21,180 nt of DNA from Hyphomicrobiales bacterium (GTDB lineage: Bacteria; Pseudomonadota; Alphaproteobacteria; Rhizobiales; Aestuariivirgaceae): positions 1 to 21,180 of the forward strand of contig JAAURV010000014.1 in NCBI GenBank assembly GCA_012032065.1, given 5' to 3'. Below are positions 1-5,532 of the stretch, in pieces. The notes below the pieces were generated by a model, which saw nothing but the letters and a program-made list of their open reading frames with translations, searched no databases and was not told where the DNA came from. A program made the translations under genes and the position numbers. Positions within the stretch are counted from its first letter, which is position 1, and each line of letters opens with the position of its first letter.

Positions 1-40
1 ATCCGTGGCCGGCGGAACTTGTAGGGTGGATAGTGGACTT

Positions 41-80
41 AGAGCAACCGGCGGTCATTCGACCGCCGGTAAGTTGCTCT
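41..80. repeat. Imperfect palindrome (hairpin 1 of a cluster)
   Basis: An outer arm AGAGCAA (41-47) pairs with TTGCTCT (74-80), and an inner arm CCGGCGGTC (48-56) pairs with GACCGCCGG (61-69) around the loop ATTC. TAAG on the right side is an unpaired bulge. It is the first of four large palindromes packed downstream of the cold-shock gene. There is no T-tract on either strand, so I read it as a repeat element rather than an intrinsic terminator. Confidence 0.7.
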
Positions 81-95
81 AGCAATTTGAATCTG

Positions 96-142
96 GCGCA
101 TAACTGAACGCTCAAGTGATTCCACTTGAGCGCGTTATGCGC
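96..142. repeat. Long palindrome (hairpin 2 of a cluster)
   Basis: The outer arms GCGCATAAC (96-104) and GTTATGCGC (134-142) are exact complements. The inner arms CGCTCAAGTG (109-118) and CACTTGAGCG (123-132) are also exact. TGAA on the left and a single C on the right are the only unpaired bases between the two stems. The loop region reads GATTCCA (118-124), a motif repeated in the fourth palindrome at 232-238. Confidence 0.8.
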
Positions 143-144
143 TA

Positions 145-193
145 GAGCATGTCCCGCCAAAGCGCGAAGCGGTTTGGCGGCAAGGACATGCTC
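145..193. repeat. Long palindrome with GAGCATGTCC arms (hairpin 3)
   Basis: GAGCATGTCC (145-154) pairs exactly with GGACATGCTC (184-193). Inside it CCGCCAAA (154-161) pairs with TTTGGCGG (173-180), with CAA (181-183) bulged. The preceding CTA gives the CTAGAGCATG core that I associate with dispersed intergenic palindromes of Hyphomicrobiales. That association is from general knowledge and was not searched. Confidence 0.8.
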
Positions 194-202
194 CAAGTTA
201 TT

Positions 203-262
203 GAACTGGCGCGATTGCTTTTCGGCTTGACGATTCCATCAAGCCGGGAAGCGCGCTAGTTC
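203..262. repeat. Palindrome overlapping the end of the cold-shock gene (hairpin 4)
   Basis: CGGCTTGA (223-230) pairs with TCAAGCCG (239-246) around a loop containing GATTCCA. Outer bases AACTGGCGCG near 204-213 are nearly complementary to CGCGCTAGTT near 252-261. The outer arm therefore runs into the last codons of the cold-shock gene. No T-run follows on the minus strand, so it is not a classical intrinsic terminator, although it may still stop transcription or protect the 3' end of the mRNA. Confidence 0.6.
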
Positions 263-468
263 GTGGCTTCGAGACGGTCCGCCGACGACTTGCCGTTACG
301 CTTGTCGGTCACGATCTCGTAGTTGAGCTTCTGGCCCTCGTTGAGGCTGCTCATTCCGGCGCGTTCGACCGCGCTGATGTGGACGAACACGTCCTGACCG
401 CCCGAGGCGGGTTGAATGAAGCCGAAGCCCTTCTGGGCGTTGAACCACTTGACTGTGCCTGTTGGCAT
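256..468 (-). CDS. Cold-shock protein, CspA family
   Basis: A 70-residue single-domain cold-shock protein that binds single-stranded RNA or DNA, acts in the cytoplasm and is thought to melt mRNA structure. The chain opens MPTGTVKWFN. RNP1 is visible as KGFGFI and RNP2 as VFVHI, and the length is normal for the family. I start it at 468 rather than at the longer in-frame start at 486, because AAGGA lies 8 bases before this ATG and family members begin right before TGTVKWFN. A candidate promoter lies about 150 bases upstream, giving the long leader usual for csp genes. Alphaproteobacteria carry several csp paralogues, so I assign no letter. Confidence 0.93.
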   Translation of the reverse strand: MPTGTVKWFNAQKGFGFIQPASGGQDVFVHISAVERAGMSSLNEGQKLNYEIVTDKRNGKSSADRLEATN

Positions 469-612
469 GGAGTTTTCCTTTCGCAATGCAAATACACATG
501 CGCGCGCTGTTGCGGCACATGCGGGTGTTGATCGATGTTCTGGTAGTGAGGGATAGGGCTAGTGCACTTGCATTCGAAAGCGCGGAGCCAAGCCAACCGG
601 CCGAAACTCGAT
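469..612 (-). promoter_or_regulatory. Long 5' leader of the cold-shock gene
   Basis: About 144 bases lie between the predicted transcription start near 612 and the cold-shock ATG. No convincing gene lies here on either strand. Cold-shock genes typically carry leaders of this length that control translation and mRNA stability by temperature. That role is inferred from position and length, and I did not fold it. The stretch 469-826 as a whole holds only this leader and the two divergent promoters. Confidence 0.45.
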
Positions 613-618
613 CCGGCT

Positions 619-647
619 CATATAGGCGCTCTGGCCGAAAATTACAA
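619..647 (-). promoter_or_regulatory. Candidate sigma-70 promoter of the cold-shock gene
   Basis: On the minus strand TTGTAA (647-642) is followed by a 17-base spacer and TATATG (624-619). The predicted start near 612 gives a leader of about 144 bases, which fits a csp gene. The match is moderate and was found by eye. Confidence 0.45.
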
Positions 648-674
648 TAACAAATCGCGAGAGCGGCGCGGCGC

Positions 675-704
675 TTGACATTTAACCAGTAAGTTAAATA
701 TAAC
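675..704 (+). promoter_or_regulatory. Promoter with embedded operator upstream of the DUF899 gene
   Basis: TTGACA (675-680) and TATAAC (699-704) are separated by 18 bases. The spacer contains the inverted repeat TTTAAC (681-686), CAGTAA, GTTAAA (693-698). Counting the flanking A680 and T699 the arms are 7 bp and perfect. A dyad filling the spacer exactly is a typical repressor site. The TTTAAC/GTTAAA type resembles ArsR-family operators, which is an inference. Transcription would start near 711, leaving a leader of about 116 bases before the ATG at 827. Confidence 0.6.
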
Positions 705-826
705 TATCGGCGTAAGGGCGGAAGGAGCCGTCGAACCGCTTCGTGGCAAAACTTCGCGGAAGCCGGGGGTGTCAAGGGCTGGCAGTGAATCAACAAGAGT
801 TTGTTCGAAGTGAAGGGAGACATCCG

Positions 827-1515
827 ATGACCGCACCCGTGATCGCAACCCGCAGCGAATGGCTTGAAGCGAGAAAGGCCCTGCTGGCGAAGGAGAAGGA
901 ATGCACCAAAGACCGCGATGCGCTGTCGGCTGCGCGCCGCGCGCTGCCGTGGGTGAAGATCGAAACGCCCTACAGTTTCGAAACGCCAAGCGGCCGCGAG
1001 TCGCTCTCCGATCTCTTCGCCGGCAAGAGCCAGCTCATCGTCTATCACTTCATGTATGGCCCCACATGGGAACAAGGCTGCAAGAGCTGCTCCTTCTGGG
1101 CCGACAATTACAACGGCATCGACGTGCATCTCGCACAGCGCGACGCCGCCCTCGTCGCCGTCTCATCGGCACCGCTTGCAACACTTGAAGCCTTCAAGAA
1201 GCGCATGGGCTGGACTTTCAATGGGTGTCGAGCGGCGGCACCAGTTTCAACCAGGACTTCGGCGTGTCGCCGGAGAAGGGCAAGCCGCTACGACTACACT
1301 ATGGAACCATCGTGAAGGAGATGGACGAACTGCCCGGCATCAGCATCTTCGCGAAGGATGCGGCAGGCAACGTCTACCACACCTACTCATGCTACTCCCG
1401 CGGCCTCGACATGCTGAACGGCGCCTATCACATGATGGACCTTTTGCCGAAAGGCCGGGATGAAGAGGGGCTGCCGTATACGATGTCGTGGGTGAGGCAC
1501 CGGGATCGGTATTGA
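827..1515 (+). CDS. DUF899 thioredoxin-like protein, one apparent frameshift
   Basis: A DUF899 family protein, predicted to have a thioredoxin-like fold with unknown substrate. The first part (827 to about 1220) reads MTAPVIATRSEW and contains YGPTWEQGCKSCSFW, with a CxxC pair typical of the family. After TFN the frame changes, and the family sequence resumes as SSGGTSFNQDFGVS and runs to the characteristic end WVRHRDRY. Adding one base in the AA at 1220-1221 (TTCAA before TGGGTG) joins the two halves, so a missing base in a short A run is likelier than a dead gene. The start at 827 is supported by AAGGGAGA 7 bases upstream. The promoter at 675-704 carries an operator-like dyad, and such genes are often found near ArsR regulators, although none is visible here. 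Confidence 0.85.
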
Positions 1516-1544
1516 GTGGATTGCGGGTCGGGATCTCGGATTTT

Positions 1545-1958
1545 CTATCTCGACGCCCGCTCGGCCCATCTTTCCACCCTTAGGCCCTCCACACGGCCAA
1601 ACTCACGCACATTGTTGGTGGCGAGAACAAGACCCTGCGATCTGGCGATTCCGGCGATCATCAGATCGTAGGCACCAATCGGCTGCCCCTTGCGCTCCAG
1701 CGTGGCACGAATTTGTCCGGCGTGCTGTGCGGCACGTGTGTCGAACGGCAGGATTTCGAGCCGGGCAGAAAATGCTTCGATTACTGATAGCCGCTTCTGT
1801 GGTTCGTCGTAACGTTCAGCGCCATAGCAAAGTTCAAACATGCTAATGTCCGAAATCGCCATGCGGCCGTTGTGTGCGGAGAATCGTTGCGCCAAGGTGT
1901 GACTGCGCCCCTTAAGTGCATAAATGCACACATCCGTATCGAGCAGATGACTTAACAT
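1545..1958 (-). CDS. vapC: VapC toxin, PIN-domain ribonuclease
   Basis: A 137-residue PIN-domain protein, predicted to be a Mg-dependent endoribonuclease that cleaves RNA (in studied members often tRNA or rRNA) when free of its antitoxin. Acidic active-site candidates are D7 and D9 in LLDTDVC, E42 in MFELCYGAE and D98 in IGAYDLMIAG. TNN stands near residue 115, as is common in this VapC branch. Length is normal and the frame is intact. The ATG shares one base with the TGA of the upstream antitoxin gene (TGATG), which implies translational coupling. It runs convergently to the DUF899 gene, only 29 bases from that gene's stop codon. Confidence 0.93.
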   Translation of the reverse strand: MLSHLLDTDVCIYALKGRSHTLAQRFSAHNGRMAISDISMFELCYGAERYDEPQKRLSVIEAFSARLEILPFDTRAAQHAGQIRATLERKGQPIGAYDLMIAGIARSQGLVLATNNVREFGRVEGLRVERWAERASR

Positions 1959-2188
1959 CAGGCGTTTTTGCGGACTTGTGGCGGCGGCTGCTTGCGATCC
2001 TTCAGAAAGTCCGCGTCCAGTCTAGGGCCTGCAAAGAAGGCCTCCCAGCTTTTGTCAGCAGGGACGATGAGGCGGGCAGTGCCTTGCTTGATGATATCCA
2101 CGCGCTTGACGTGCTCGGGGAGCGCCACGGCCTTCGGTAACCGGATCGCTTGGGTCTTGTTGGTTCTGAACACCGAGGACTGAGTCAT
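1958..2188 (-). CDS. vapB: VapB antitoxin, AbrB/MazE-type DNA-binding protein
   Basis: A 76-residue antitoxin. The N-terminal part, with FRTNKTQAIRLPKAVALP, matches the swapped-hairpin AbrB-type DNA-binding domain of VapB proteins. The C-terminal half (AFFAGPRLDADFLKDRKQ) is the likely toxin-neutralising tail. The start at 2188 gives the normal length; a longer in-frame reading to 2377 would run through the promoter and lacks family similarity. No Shine-Dalgarno sequence precedes this ATG, and the promoter places the transcription start at or next to the A of ATG, so the mRNA may be leaderless. VapB normally represses its own operon together with VapC, and a perfect 9-bp dyad overlaps the promoter. 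Confidence 0.92.
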   Translation of the reverse strand: MTQSSVFRTNKTQAIRLPKAVALPEHVKRVDIIKQGTARLIVPADKSWEAFFAGPRLDADFLKDRKQPPPQVRKNA

Positions 2189-2194
2189 AGGGAT

Positions 2195-2223
2195 TGTATA
2201 TCCCGTTAGGATATACATGTCAA
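2195..2223 (-). promoter_or_regulatory. vapBC promoter and autoregulatory operator
   Basis: On the minus strand a perfect TTGACA (2223-2218), a 17-base spacer and TATACA (2200-2195) form a promoter. The inverted repeat TGTATATCC / GGATATACA (arms 2195-2203 and 2209-2217, 5-base centre) begins right after the -35 box and covers the -10 box. Six bases separate the -10 box from the vapB ATG, so the expected start coincides with the start codon. Confidence 0.75.
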
Positions 2224-2318
2224 ACTTGTGCGTATCGTCCGTGTTTTTTTGGAGCAGTTTGTCGGTACGCTGTTGCGACTGTGGTCCAGAATCAATCTGC
2301 CCACGCAAGAAATTGCGG

Positions 2319-2650
2319 CTATTTTCGCCGGTGGAAAGATGCAAGCTTGGAAAGCCTGAAGCGTGTAGGCGCCTCAACCAATTCGATATAGAGAGACAAG
2401 TTCTCTTGTAGATGCTTCTCCATCGCGCGCTGAACCTCTCCCGTATCGCGCATAGTAGGCGTCGTCAAATTCCTTGAATGGCTTGTCCTCGGCTTGAGCA
2501 ACAAACTCCTCAGCCGTCGCAATAGGCGTGCATTTCGAGTTCGGACAGCTCGCTCTTGTCGGCGCTGGCCAGGATATGAATGAACTCGTTCCAAATGATG
2601 TTGGGATCCTTGCGAGCTTCGGCTGCGGAAACTTTGGCTCTCTTGCTCAT
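2319..2650 (-). pseudogene. Broken small hypothetical gene
   Basis: Not recognised. From the ATG at 2650, with a good GGAGGTGTGA upstream, 46 codons read like real protein (MSKRAKVSAAEARKDPN, then IIWNEFIHILASADKSELSE) before a stop. A second frame then carries TAEEFVAQAEDKPFKEFDD followed by AYYARYG. A third ends with AMEKHLQENLSLYIELVEA and runs on to a stop at 2319. The protein-like character passing through three frames suggests one gene of about 110 codons with at least two frame changes. Unlike the other frameshifts here, it is not repaired by a single missing base. Its ATG follows the TGA of a cupin relic directly, so it was probably the second gene of a cupin operon. Confidence 0.4.
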
Positions 2651-2722
2651 TCACACCTCCACCCTCCTCGCCGCTTTTGCTTCGTCACCCGTGTTCGGCG
2701 TGCCCGCAGGTTCGATTGACAA
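2651..2722 (-). pseudogene. Cupin C-terminal relic
   Basis: The last 24 codons before a TGA at 2651-2653 read LLSIEPAGTPNTGDEAKAAR then RVEV, almost the same as the end of the intact cupin at 8921 (LLLIEPTGTPNTGDEATAAR then KVEV). Aligned by hand, about 57 of 72 bases match. Nothing upstream of LLSIEP resembles a cupin: the sequence passes within about 30 bases into the stop of the MT-A70 gene. This is therefore a truncated paralogue left at a recombination or insertion boundary. Confidence 0.7.
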
Positions 2723-2751
2723 GAGCGGCGTATGCGGGCCGAAAACTACCC

Positions 2752-3378
2752 TCACTCCGCCACGATCCGCTCCGCCGCCGAGTTGTGCGCATAGGTTTCC
2801 CACGTGGGCCGGTAATTTTCGTTCGCCTGATTGCCCCAGTAGGTCCAACCGGGCCTGGTGCCTCGCGCGAAGAGTTCGAGATAGGGCCCTTTCGAGCATG
2901 ACTCGATCAGCCCATATTGCTCGTCGGGTTTTCGCGAATGTTCGCGCTTGCGGGTTTCCATCATATTCACCTGCCGCCGCCCCGGCGCCAGTGTGCGAGC
3001 GTGCTTGCCGCGCACGCCGAAGAGCAGAAGCTCGGTCACGTTGCGGAAATAGAACCCCACGCCGCGCCCGTCCGAGCCGCCGTCTTTCCTGATCTTGTGC
3101 CACACGATGTTGCTCTTGTAGGCGAAACCCCATGCCTTCATTACCGCCAAACCTTCGGGGAGAAGCGCATTGGGAACCCAGAGATAGAGATGCGCGGGAT
3201 CACGCACGATCTCGGCGACCGGCAAAGCCGCGATATCCTCCATCGTCATCGTCTCGTAGCGCGCCAGGCGGCGGTGCTCGGGCGCCATCTTGCCGGTGCG
3301 ATTGGCGAAGCGCCATGGCGGATCGGCCAGCACCGTGTGAAATTTTCGTCCGCGTACGGACGAATCTAGTCGTTCCAT
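2752..3378 (-). CDS. MT-A70 family DNA N6-adenine methyltransferase
   Basis: A 208-residue MT-A70-type enzyme, predicted to transfer a methyl group from SAM to N6 of adenine in DNA. The catalytic DPPW tetrad is at residues 19-22 (HTVLADPPWRF). Further family blocks are LYLWVPNALLPEGL, NIVWHKIRKDGG, RNVTELLLFGVRGK, RKREHSRKPDEQY and ELFARG. The frame is intact. I choose the ATG at 3378 (MERLDSSVRGRKF); an in-frame start at 3423 would lie wholly inside the preceding reading frame. The gene overlaps by 13 bases a short reading frame that looks like the start of a restriction enzyme, so this may be the surviving half of a restriction-modification pair. It could also act as an orphan regulatory methylase. 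Confidence 0.88.
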   Translation of the reverse strand: MERLDSSVRGRKFHTVLADPPWRFANRTGKMAPEHRRLARYETMTMEDIAALPVAEIVRDPAHLYLWVPNALLPEGLAVMKAWGFAYKSNIVWHKIRKDGGSDGRGVGFYFRNVTELLLFGVRGKHARTLAPGRRQVNMMETRKREHSRKPDEQYGLIESCSKGPYLELFARGTRPGWTYWGNQANENYRPTWETYAHNSAAERIVAE

Positions 3379-3479
3379 TCGGCCGGACGGGCCGCGGCAA
3401 GAATGGCAAGCCCGTTCCGCCACTCCCGCACGTCGTATCGGGCAAGGAGGTCGGCAGGAACGAGCGGATGATTCGACAT
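3366..3479 (-). pseudogene. Truncated restriction endonuclease N-terminus (probable, BglII-like)
   Basis: Thirty-seven codons from the ATG at 3479 read MSNHPLVPADLLARYDV, then REWRNGLAILAAARPAEWND, then TAG. The ARYDVREWRNGLAIL...PAEW pattern recalls the N-terminus of BglII-like restriction proteins that sit beside MT-A70 methylases. This is from memory and was not searched. Full enzymes of that type are about 200 residues or more, so only the first part remains. The break falls within the first codons of the MT-A70 gene, as if a deletion had joined the two. It could instead be a genuine tiny leader gene. Confidence 0.4.
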
Positions 3480-3527
3480 GGGTTCATCTTGCAACAGAAC
3501 CGGCCTTGTCCACGAATAGGCTGGTTC

Positions 3528-3556
3528 ATGATATGTTCTTTCGACAACAATCACAA
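3528..3556 (-). promoter_or_regulatory. Candidate promoter for the MT-A70 unit
   Basis: On the minus strand TTGTGA (3556-3551), a 17-base spacer and TATCAT (3533-3528) lie just after the carD terminator. They would start transcription near 3521, about 42 bases before the ATG at 3479. The match is moderate. Confidence 0.4.
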
Positions 3557-3580
3557 GGCCAAACGAACTGTCGCCCCAAC

Positions 3581-3607
3581 AAAAAGGCCCGGGAATTACC
3601 CCGGGCC
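3581..3607 (-). terminator. Rho-independent terminator of carD
   Basis: GGCCCGGG (3586-3593) and CCCGGGCC (3600-3607) form a perfect 8-bp GC stem with a 6-base loop. On the minus strand the stem is followed by five T (3585-3581). It lies 29 bases after the carD stop codon. Confidence 0.85.
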
Positions 3608-3635
3608 GTGTGCTGTCGTCTGCTGCTTGGAAAAC

Positions 3636-4562
3636 TTATGCGGCTTCCTCGGCGGGCATTTCGGCCTCGGCTTTCTCGGCAGCACCGCGCTTGGCGTTCT
3701 TGGCGAGGAAATCCTCGAGTTCCTTGATCGCCTGGTCGTCGTCGATGCGGCGGATCGCGGCGAACTCGCGGGCCATGCGCATCAACGCCTGCTCGAAGAG
3801 CTGCCGCTCGCTATAGGACTGTTCCGGCTGACGCTCGGAGCGATAGAGATCGCGCACGACTTCGGCCACCGAGATCAGATCGCCGGAGTTGATCTTCGCG
3901 TCGTATTCCTGGGCGCGCCTCGACCACATGGTGCGCTTGATGCGGGCACGGCCGCGGATCACCCGGAGCGCCTGCTCCATCAGCGACTTTTCGGCGAGCC
4001 TTCGCATGCCTTTCTGCTCGGCCCGGTTGGTCGGCACCTTGAGGCGGAGCTTCTCCTTCTCGAAGTCGACGATATAGAGCTCGAGCCTGGCGCCGGCGAT
4101 TTCCTGCTCCTCGATGTTGGTGATCTTGCCAACGCCGTGGGCGGGATAAACGACGAGCTCGCCGATCTTGAACGAAAGCTTCTTGGGCGGCGGCGGAACC
4201 ACGATCGCCTGCGGTTGCGGCGCGGCCATGGGCTTCGTCACCGGAGCAGCGGCCACCGGGCGGTGGGCCACGGGTGCTGCCACGGGCTTCGCAACCGGAG
4301 TTGCGGCCTTCACCGGCGCAGGCTTCGCCACAATCGCGGGCTTATGGGCCACAACCGGCTTGTGCGCGGGCTTCGCCTGCACCACCGGCTTCTTCGCAAC
4401 CACCTTGGCGGCAGGCTTCGCCTTGGCCTTAATCTTCGCAGCCGGCTTCGCCTTCGCCTTGACCTTAGCTACCTTCTTCGGCGCAGGCCTAGCCTTCGCC
4501 ACGGGTCTTTTCTTCGCTACGGCCTTTTTGTTCTTCACCATCTTCTTCTTATCCTTTTTCAT
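3636..4562 (-). CDS. carD: CarD-family transcription regulator with long H1-like N-terminal tail
   Basis: CarD binds the RNA polymerase beta subunit and stabilises open promoter complexes. The conserved protein begins near residue 129: KLSFKIGELVVYPAHGVGKI is the RNA-polymerase-interacting domain. A helical DNA-binding part follows (NRAEQKGMRRL, IRGRARIKRTMWSRRAQEYD, DLISVAEVVRDL). An acidic/alanine tail ends the chain. The first 127 residues are unusual: almost wholly Lys, Ala, Pro and Val, with near-repeats of KAKAKPAAK at residues 35-43 and 45-53, like the tail of histone H1. Typical alphaproteobacterial CarD proteins are about 170 residues, so this one at 308 carries an added DNA-binding-type arm. 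AGGA lies 9 bases before the ATG, and the next in-frame Met (residue 8) would barely change it. It follows fdxA in a conserved order. Confidence 0.92.
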   Translation of the reverse strand: MKKDKKKMVKNKKAVAKKRPVAKARPAPKKVAKVKAKAKPAAKIKAKAKPAAKVVAKKPVVQAKPAHKPVVAHKPAIVAKPAPVKAATPVAKPVAAPVAHRPVAAAPVTKPMAAPQPQAIVVPPPPKKLSFKIGELVVYPAHGVGKITNIEEQEIAGARLELYIVDFEKEKLRLKVPTNRAEQKGMRRLAEKSLMEQALRVIRGRARIKRTMWSRRAQEYDAKINSGDLISVAEVVRDLYRSERQPEQSYSERQLFEQALMRMAREFAAIRRIDDDQAIKELEDFLAKNAKRGAAEKAEAEMPAEEAA

Positions 4563-4872
4563 GACATTGTTCCTGCCGGCCTACACAATCCTTCACCATG
4601 CCAAGCCCCTGCAGCTTGGCGGAGTTCCTTGCTTCGTCGCGGTTCCACCCTAGAAAGTCATCGCGAAGGTTGCCTGGAGGCCCCTTCCGCATTCTAAAAC
4701 CCCGGTACTTGGCGAAAAAAATCCGAGCTTGGGACGCTCGGCTTATTTCCGGCACTTTTGTTCCTACATGACCTTAATATAGCATGATTTTACTGAAAAT
4801 TAAAGGGCAGGATGTCCGTGTACCGAATATTTCCCGCTGGCCAGCACTTATAGTTAATTCTGGTACGGAAGC
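4563..4872. other. Intergenic region between fdxA and carD
   Basis: No gene is supported here. It holds the terminator described at 4714-4741, a small inverted repeat CCAAGC / GCTTGG (4601-4606 and 4614-4619) close to the carD start, and an AT-rich stretch around 4775-4805. I could not settle on a carD promoter. Confidence 0.5.
4714..4741 (-). terminator. Rho-independent terminator downstream of fdxA
   Basis: On the minus strand CCGAGC (4741-4736), a 7-base loop and GCTCGG (4728-4723) are followed by A and seven T (4720-4714, complement of the A run). It stands about 130 bases after the fdxA stop and separates it from carD, implying carD has its own promoter in the remaining 150 bases. Confidence 0.75.
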
Positions 4873-5211
4873 TCAGTCGCCTTCGCCAGGTTCCGGTGAA
4901 AAATACTTCTCGAACTTGCCCTCGACTCCTTCGAATTGCTTGGCATCGGGGGGCGGGTCGCGTTTGACCGTCACGTTGGGCCACTTGGACGCGTACTCGG
5001 TATTGATCTGCAGCCACTTCTCGAGGCCAGGCTCGGTATCGGGCTTGATGGCGTCGACCGGGCATTCCGGCTCGCACACCCCGCAATCGATGCATTCGTC
5101 GGGATGGATCACCAGCATGTTCTCGCCCTCGTAGAAACAATCCACGGGGCACACCTCGACGCAATCGAGATACTTACACTTGATGCAGTTTTCGTTGACG
5201 ATATAGGTCAT
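4873..5211 (-). CDS. fdxA: Seven-iron ferredoxin FdxA ([3Fe-4S][4Fe-4S])
   Basis: A 112-residue soluble ferredoxin, a low-potential electron carrier. By alignment to the Azotobacter FdI pattern, C9, C17 and C50 hold the 3Fe-4S cluster and C21, C40, C43 and C46 the 4Fe-4S cluster. C12 and C25 are extra cysteines. The motifs NCIKCKYLDCVEVCPVDCFY and DECIDCGVCEPECP are complete. The C-terminal extension (EKWLQINTEYASKWPNVT) is typical of the alphaproteobacterial FdxA form. The start is fixed by the family N-terminus MTYIV. It begins 31 bases after the S4-protein stop and is probably co-transcribed with it. Its redox partner is not visible in the window. Confidence 0.96.
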   Translation of the reverse strand: MTYIVNENCIKCKYLDCVEVCPVDCFYEGENMLVIHPDECIDCGVCEPECPVDAIKPDTEPGLEKWLQINTEYASKWPNVTVKRDPPPDAKQFEGVEGKFEKYFSPEPGEGD

Positions 5212-5242
5212 TGGTCTTGTTCTTCGTTATCCGCGAGGCGTT

Positions 5243-5530
5243 CTAGCCATCTTCGTTGGCGCTTGCATCCGTTTTTTGCGCCAGATCGCGGTAAAGCCGG
5301 GTTGCGTCTTTCGCGGGGCCGCGCCGATCGGCGACATCGATCACCTCATAGACGAGAACGCGGGCGTGAAGGGCGATGGTGACGACATCGCCCGGCTTCA
5401 CCGCATGACCAGGTTTCACGACCTTCTGTTTGTTGAGCCGCACCGCCCCCGATTCGATCAGTGCCGCGGCACGTTCGCGCGCCCGCACCACATGGGCGCA
5501 CCAGAGCCACTTGTCGAGCCGCGCCGTCAG
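5243..5530 (-). CDS. S4-domain RNA-binding protein (Hsp15/RqcP-like)
   Basis: A small S4-domain protein of about 95 residues; relatives bind rRNA or tRNA, including on stalled 50S subunits. The domain reads TARLDKWLWCAHVVRARERA then AALIESGAVRLNKQKVVKPG. It is followed by a beta-rich end (VVTIALHARVLVYEVIDVADRRG) and a charged tail. The family N-terminus ARLDKWLW lies directly after a CTG at 5530, three bases past the helicase TGA (5535-5533), and no ATG, GTG or TTG is available in frame just before it. I therefore propose a CTG start or an unseen indel. The first conventional start, GTG at 5491, would cut off half of the S4 helix. It sits between the helicase and fdxA. Confidence 0.85.
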   Translation of the reverse strand: MTARLDKWLWCAHVVRARERAAALIESGAVRLNKQKVVKPGHAVKPGDVVTIALHARVLVYEVIDVADRRGPAKDATRLYRDLAQKTDASANEDG

Positions 5531-5532
5531 CT

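Noticed and set aside
223..246. Intrinsic terminator for the cold-shock gene
   Set aside because: The stem is good but it is followed by A-rich, not T-rich, sequence on the minus strand.
1..262. A CRISPR array from the repeated hairpins
   Set aside because: The palindromes differ from one another in sequence and spacing. There are no constant direct repeats with unique spacers.
4601..4619. Small inverted repeat CCAAGC / GCTTGG upstream of carD
   Set aside because: A six-base arm in GC-rich sequence is expected by chance, and it has no clear promoter context.
3132..4697. A 521-codon plus-strand open frame opposite carD
   Set aside because: It is the antisense of carD and the MT-A70 start; its Arg/Leu/His/Gly-rich composition is that of a reverse-strand shadow, and carD is unmistakable on the other strand.
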